The notes under the pieces were generated by a model, which saw nothing but the letters and a program-made list of their open reading frames with translations, made no database searches and had not been told where the DNA came from. Below, piece after piece: positions 62,831 through 64,000 of a DNA stretch of 64,000 nt. Location: the NCBI RefSeq assembly GCF_008033235.1, contig NZ_CP042432.1, positions 2,728,001 through 2,792,000 on the forward strand, given 5' to 3'. Origin of the DNA: Anseongella ginsenosidimutans. Lineage in GTDB: Bacteria; Bacteroidota; Bacteroidia; Sphingobacteriales; Sphingobacteriaceae. The position numbers and the translations under genes are program-made. Numbering within the stretch: position 1 is the stretch's first letter; every line of letters starts with the position of its first letter.

Positions 62831-64000
62831 TTAAACTCTTTTGATTTCCGCTCCGAGGGCCTGCAGGCGCTGTTCTATGTCCTGGTAACCCCTGTCAATC
62901 TGTGAAACGTTCCGGATAATACTTTTTCCTTCGGCTGAAAGAGCGGCAATAAGCAGGGAAACGCCCGCCCGGATATCGGGGGAAGTCATTTCAATGCCTT
63001 TCAGGGGATATTTTCGTCCCAGGCCAATGACATTGGCGCGATGCGGATCGCAAAGAATGATCCTGGCACCCATATCAATAAGCTTATCCACGAAAAACAG
63101 GCGGCTTTCAAACATCTTCTGATGGATCAGCACACTGCCGCTGGCCTGCGTGGCAACAACCAGCACAATGCTCAACAAGTCCGGGGTGAAGCCGGGCCAG
63201 GGAGCGTCCGCAATGGTAAGGATGGAACCGTCAATAAAAGTTTCTATCTCGTAGCTGTCCCGGGAGGGAATGTAGATGTCGTCTCCGCGCAATTCAAAGT
63301 GAATGCCGAGCTTCCTGAACACGCCTGGTATCTGTCCCAGTTCAGGATAATGCACGTCTTTAATGGTAATTTCCGAACGGGTCATGGCCGCCAGCCCGAT
63401 AAAGCTGCCAATCTCAATCATATCCGGAAGCATGCGGTGAGAGGCGCCCCCCAGTTTATCAACGCCTTCAATACTGAGCATATTGGAACCAATTCCGTTG
63501 ATAATGGCGCCCATTGAGGTCAGCATACGGCAAAGCTGCTGGATATATGGTTCGCAGGCGGCGTTATAGATAGTGGTAACTCCTTTAGCGAGTACGGCCG
63601 CCATAACGATATTGGCCGTGCCTGTTACGGAGGCTTCGTCAAGCAGCATATAAGTACCCTTCAGCTCCGTTGCCGAAAGGCTGAAAAAGCTTTCCGAAGC
63701 GTCGTAATCAAAGCGGGCCCCTAATTTTTGTAGTCCGATAAAGTGGGTGTCGAGCCTTCTTCGCCCTATTTTATCGCCCCCGGGTTTAGGTATCCAGGCT
63801 TTCCCGAAACGCGCCAGCAGCGGCCCCACGATCATGATTGAGCCGCGGAGGGCAGCGCCTTTTCTTTTGAATTCTTCTGACCGCAGGTAGTCCAGGTCAA
63901 TGGTTTTCGCCTGGAAAGCAAAACTGCCTTTTCCGTGCCGCTGAACGGCTACGCCAAGGTCTTCCAGCAGATTAATGAGATTGTTGACGTCCTTTATATC
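62831..64000 (-). CDS. murA: UDP-N-acetylglucosamine 1-carboxyvinyltransferase (partial, start beyond the window)
   Basis: First committed step of peptidoglycan synthesis. The frame is open to the right edge, so the true N-terminus is missing; 389 codons plus stop are present. It reads in from DIKDVNNLINLLEDLGVAVQ, then LRGSIMIVGPLLARFGKA and PKPGGDKIGRRRLDTHFIG. The position of the catalytic Cys115 in E. coli (PGGC) is Asp here (codon 63773-63775), a form known to be insensitive to fosfomycin. Later motifs: ASVTGTANIVMAAVL, TIADAPWPGFTPDL, IRAGVSLLIAALSAEG. The fold is otherwise normal. It converges with the PLP enzyme gene. Confidence 0.96.
   Translation of the reverse strand, partial: DIKDVNNLINLLEDLGVAVQRHGKGSFAFQAKTIDLDYLRSEEFKRKGAALRGSIMIVGPLLARFGKAWIPKPGGDKIGRRRLDTHFIGLQKLGARFDYDASESFFSLSATELKGTYMLLDEASVTGTANIVMAAVLAKGVTTIYNAACEPYIQQLCRMLTSMGAIINGIGSNMLSIEGVDKLGGASHRMLPDMIEIGSFIGLAAMTRSEITIKDVHYPELGQIPGVFRKLGIHFELRGDDIYIPSRDSYEIETFIDGSILTIADAPWPGFTPDLLSIVLVVATQASGSVLIHQKMFESRLFFVDKLIDMGARIILCDPHRANVIGLGRKYPLKGIEMTSPDIRAGVSLLIAALSAEGKSIIRNVSQIDRGYQDIEQRLQALGAEIKRV

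Overview
The window is 64 kb of a Bacteroidota chromosome, most likely from the Sphingobacteriia/Chitinophagia side of the phylum and fairly GC-rich for it. The evidence is family content: DUF5103, DUF4397, DUF4142 and DUF3857 proteins, a GbsR/MarR regulator, a CcmB/CcmC/CcmD cytochrome c unit, a GH95 fucosidase, a tig-clpP-clpX run, promoter boxes of the TAnnTTTG type, and few strong Shine-Dalgarno sites. No phage, insertion sequence, CRISPR array or rRNA operon was found; one tRNA (Leu, TAG anticodon) is present.

Layout. 0.1-8 kb: pyrD and an ABC-F ATPase diverge from a palindromic promoter, followed by a DUF5103 protein, the ccmB-ccmC-ccmD unit (with five hairpin repeats inside it) and glutamate dehydrogenase. 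8-17.7 kb: a tandem pair of DUF3857/transglutaminase-like proteins, a DJ-1/PfpI protein, an EamA exporter, a DUF4397 lipoprotein, recQ and a secreted Gfo/Idh/MocA oxidoreductase. 17.7-28.6 kb: a PQQ dehydrogenase with a built-in cytochrome c, an arylsulfatase, a copper ATPase with a His/Met-rich outer-membrane partner, a DgoK-type sugar kinase, three very small proteins and a topoisomerase IB. 28.8-33 kb: a compact operon of type III polyketide synthase, methyltransferase, FAD oxidoreductase, UbiA prenyltransferase and a small membrane protein, which looks like a phenolic-lipid or meroterpenoid pathway. 33-35 kb: a PEBP protein and an MFS transporter, both frameshifted.

35-43.4 kb is one leftward surface-glycan operon: three GT9 heptosyltransferase-like enzymes, two GT4-like enzymes, an SDR, and the GmhB and HldE steps of ADP-heptose synthesis. 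43.7-56.4 kb carries a GbsR-type regulator with a candidate operator, a SRPBCC membrane protein, a DUF5519 protein, a GNAT enzyme, a large Lhr helicase, an MFS exporter, a DUF4142 protein, a PaaE-like reductase and a GH95 fucosidase. 56.5-64 kb has a sodium:sugar symporter, tRNA-Leu, trigger factor, ClpP, ClpX, a cysteine-synthase-family enzyme and the 3' part of murA.

Main observations. (1) Five conserved genes (gdh, recQ, a PEBP gene, an MFS gene, gmhB) each lose frame, and in every case the frame is restored by one extra base in a short G or C run. This suggests consensus error or a shared slippage history, so these genes may be intact in the living cell. (2) The type III PKS-UbiA operon is the best candidate for an undescribed pathway. 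It is preceded by a 125-base imperfect inverted repeat that fills its upstream region. (3) MurA has Asp where the fosfomycin-target Cys normally sits. (4) Several symmetric DNA elements lie at gene starts: a shared palindromic promoter, the hairpin array before ccmC, and a perfect hairpin at the predicted 5' end of the tRNA-Leu/tig transcript.
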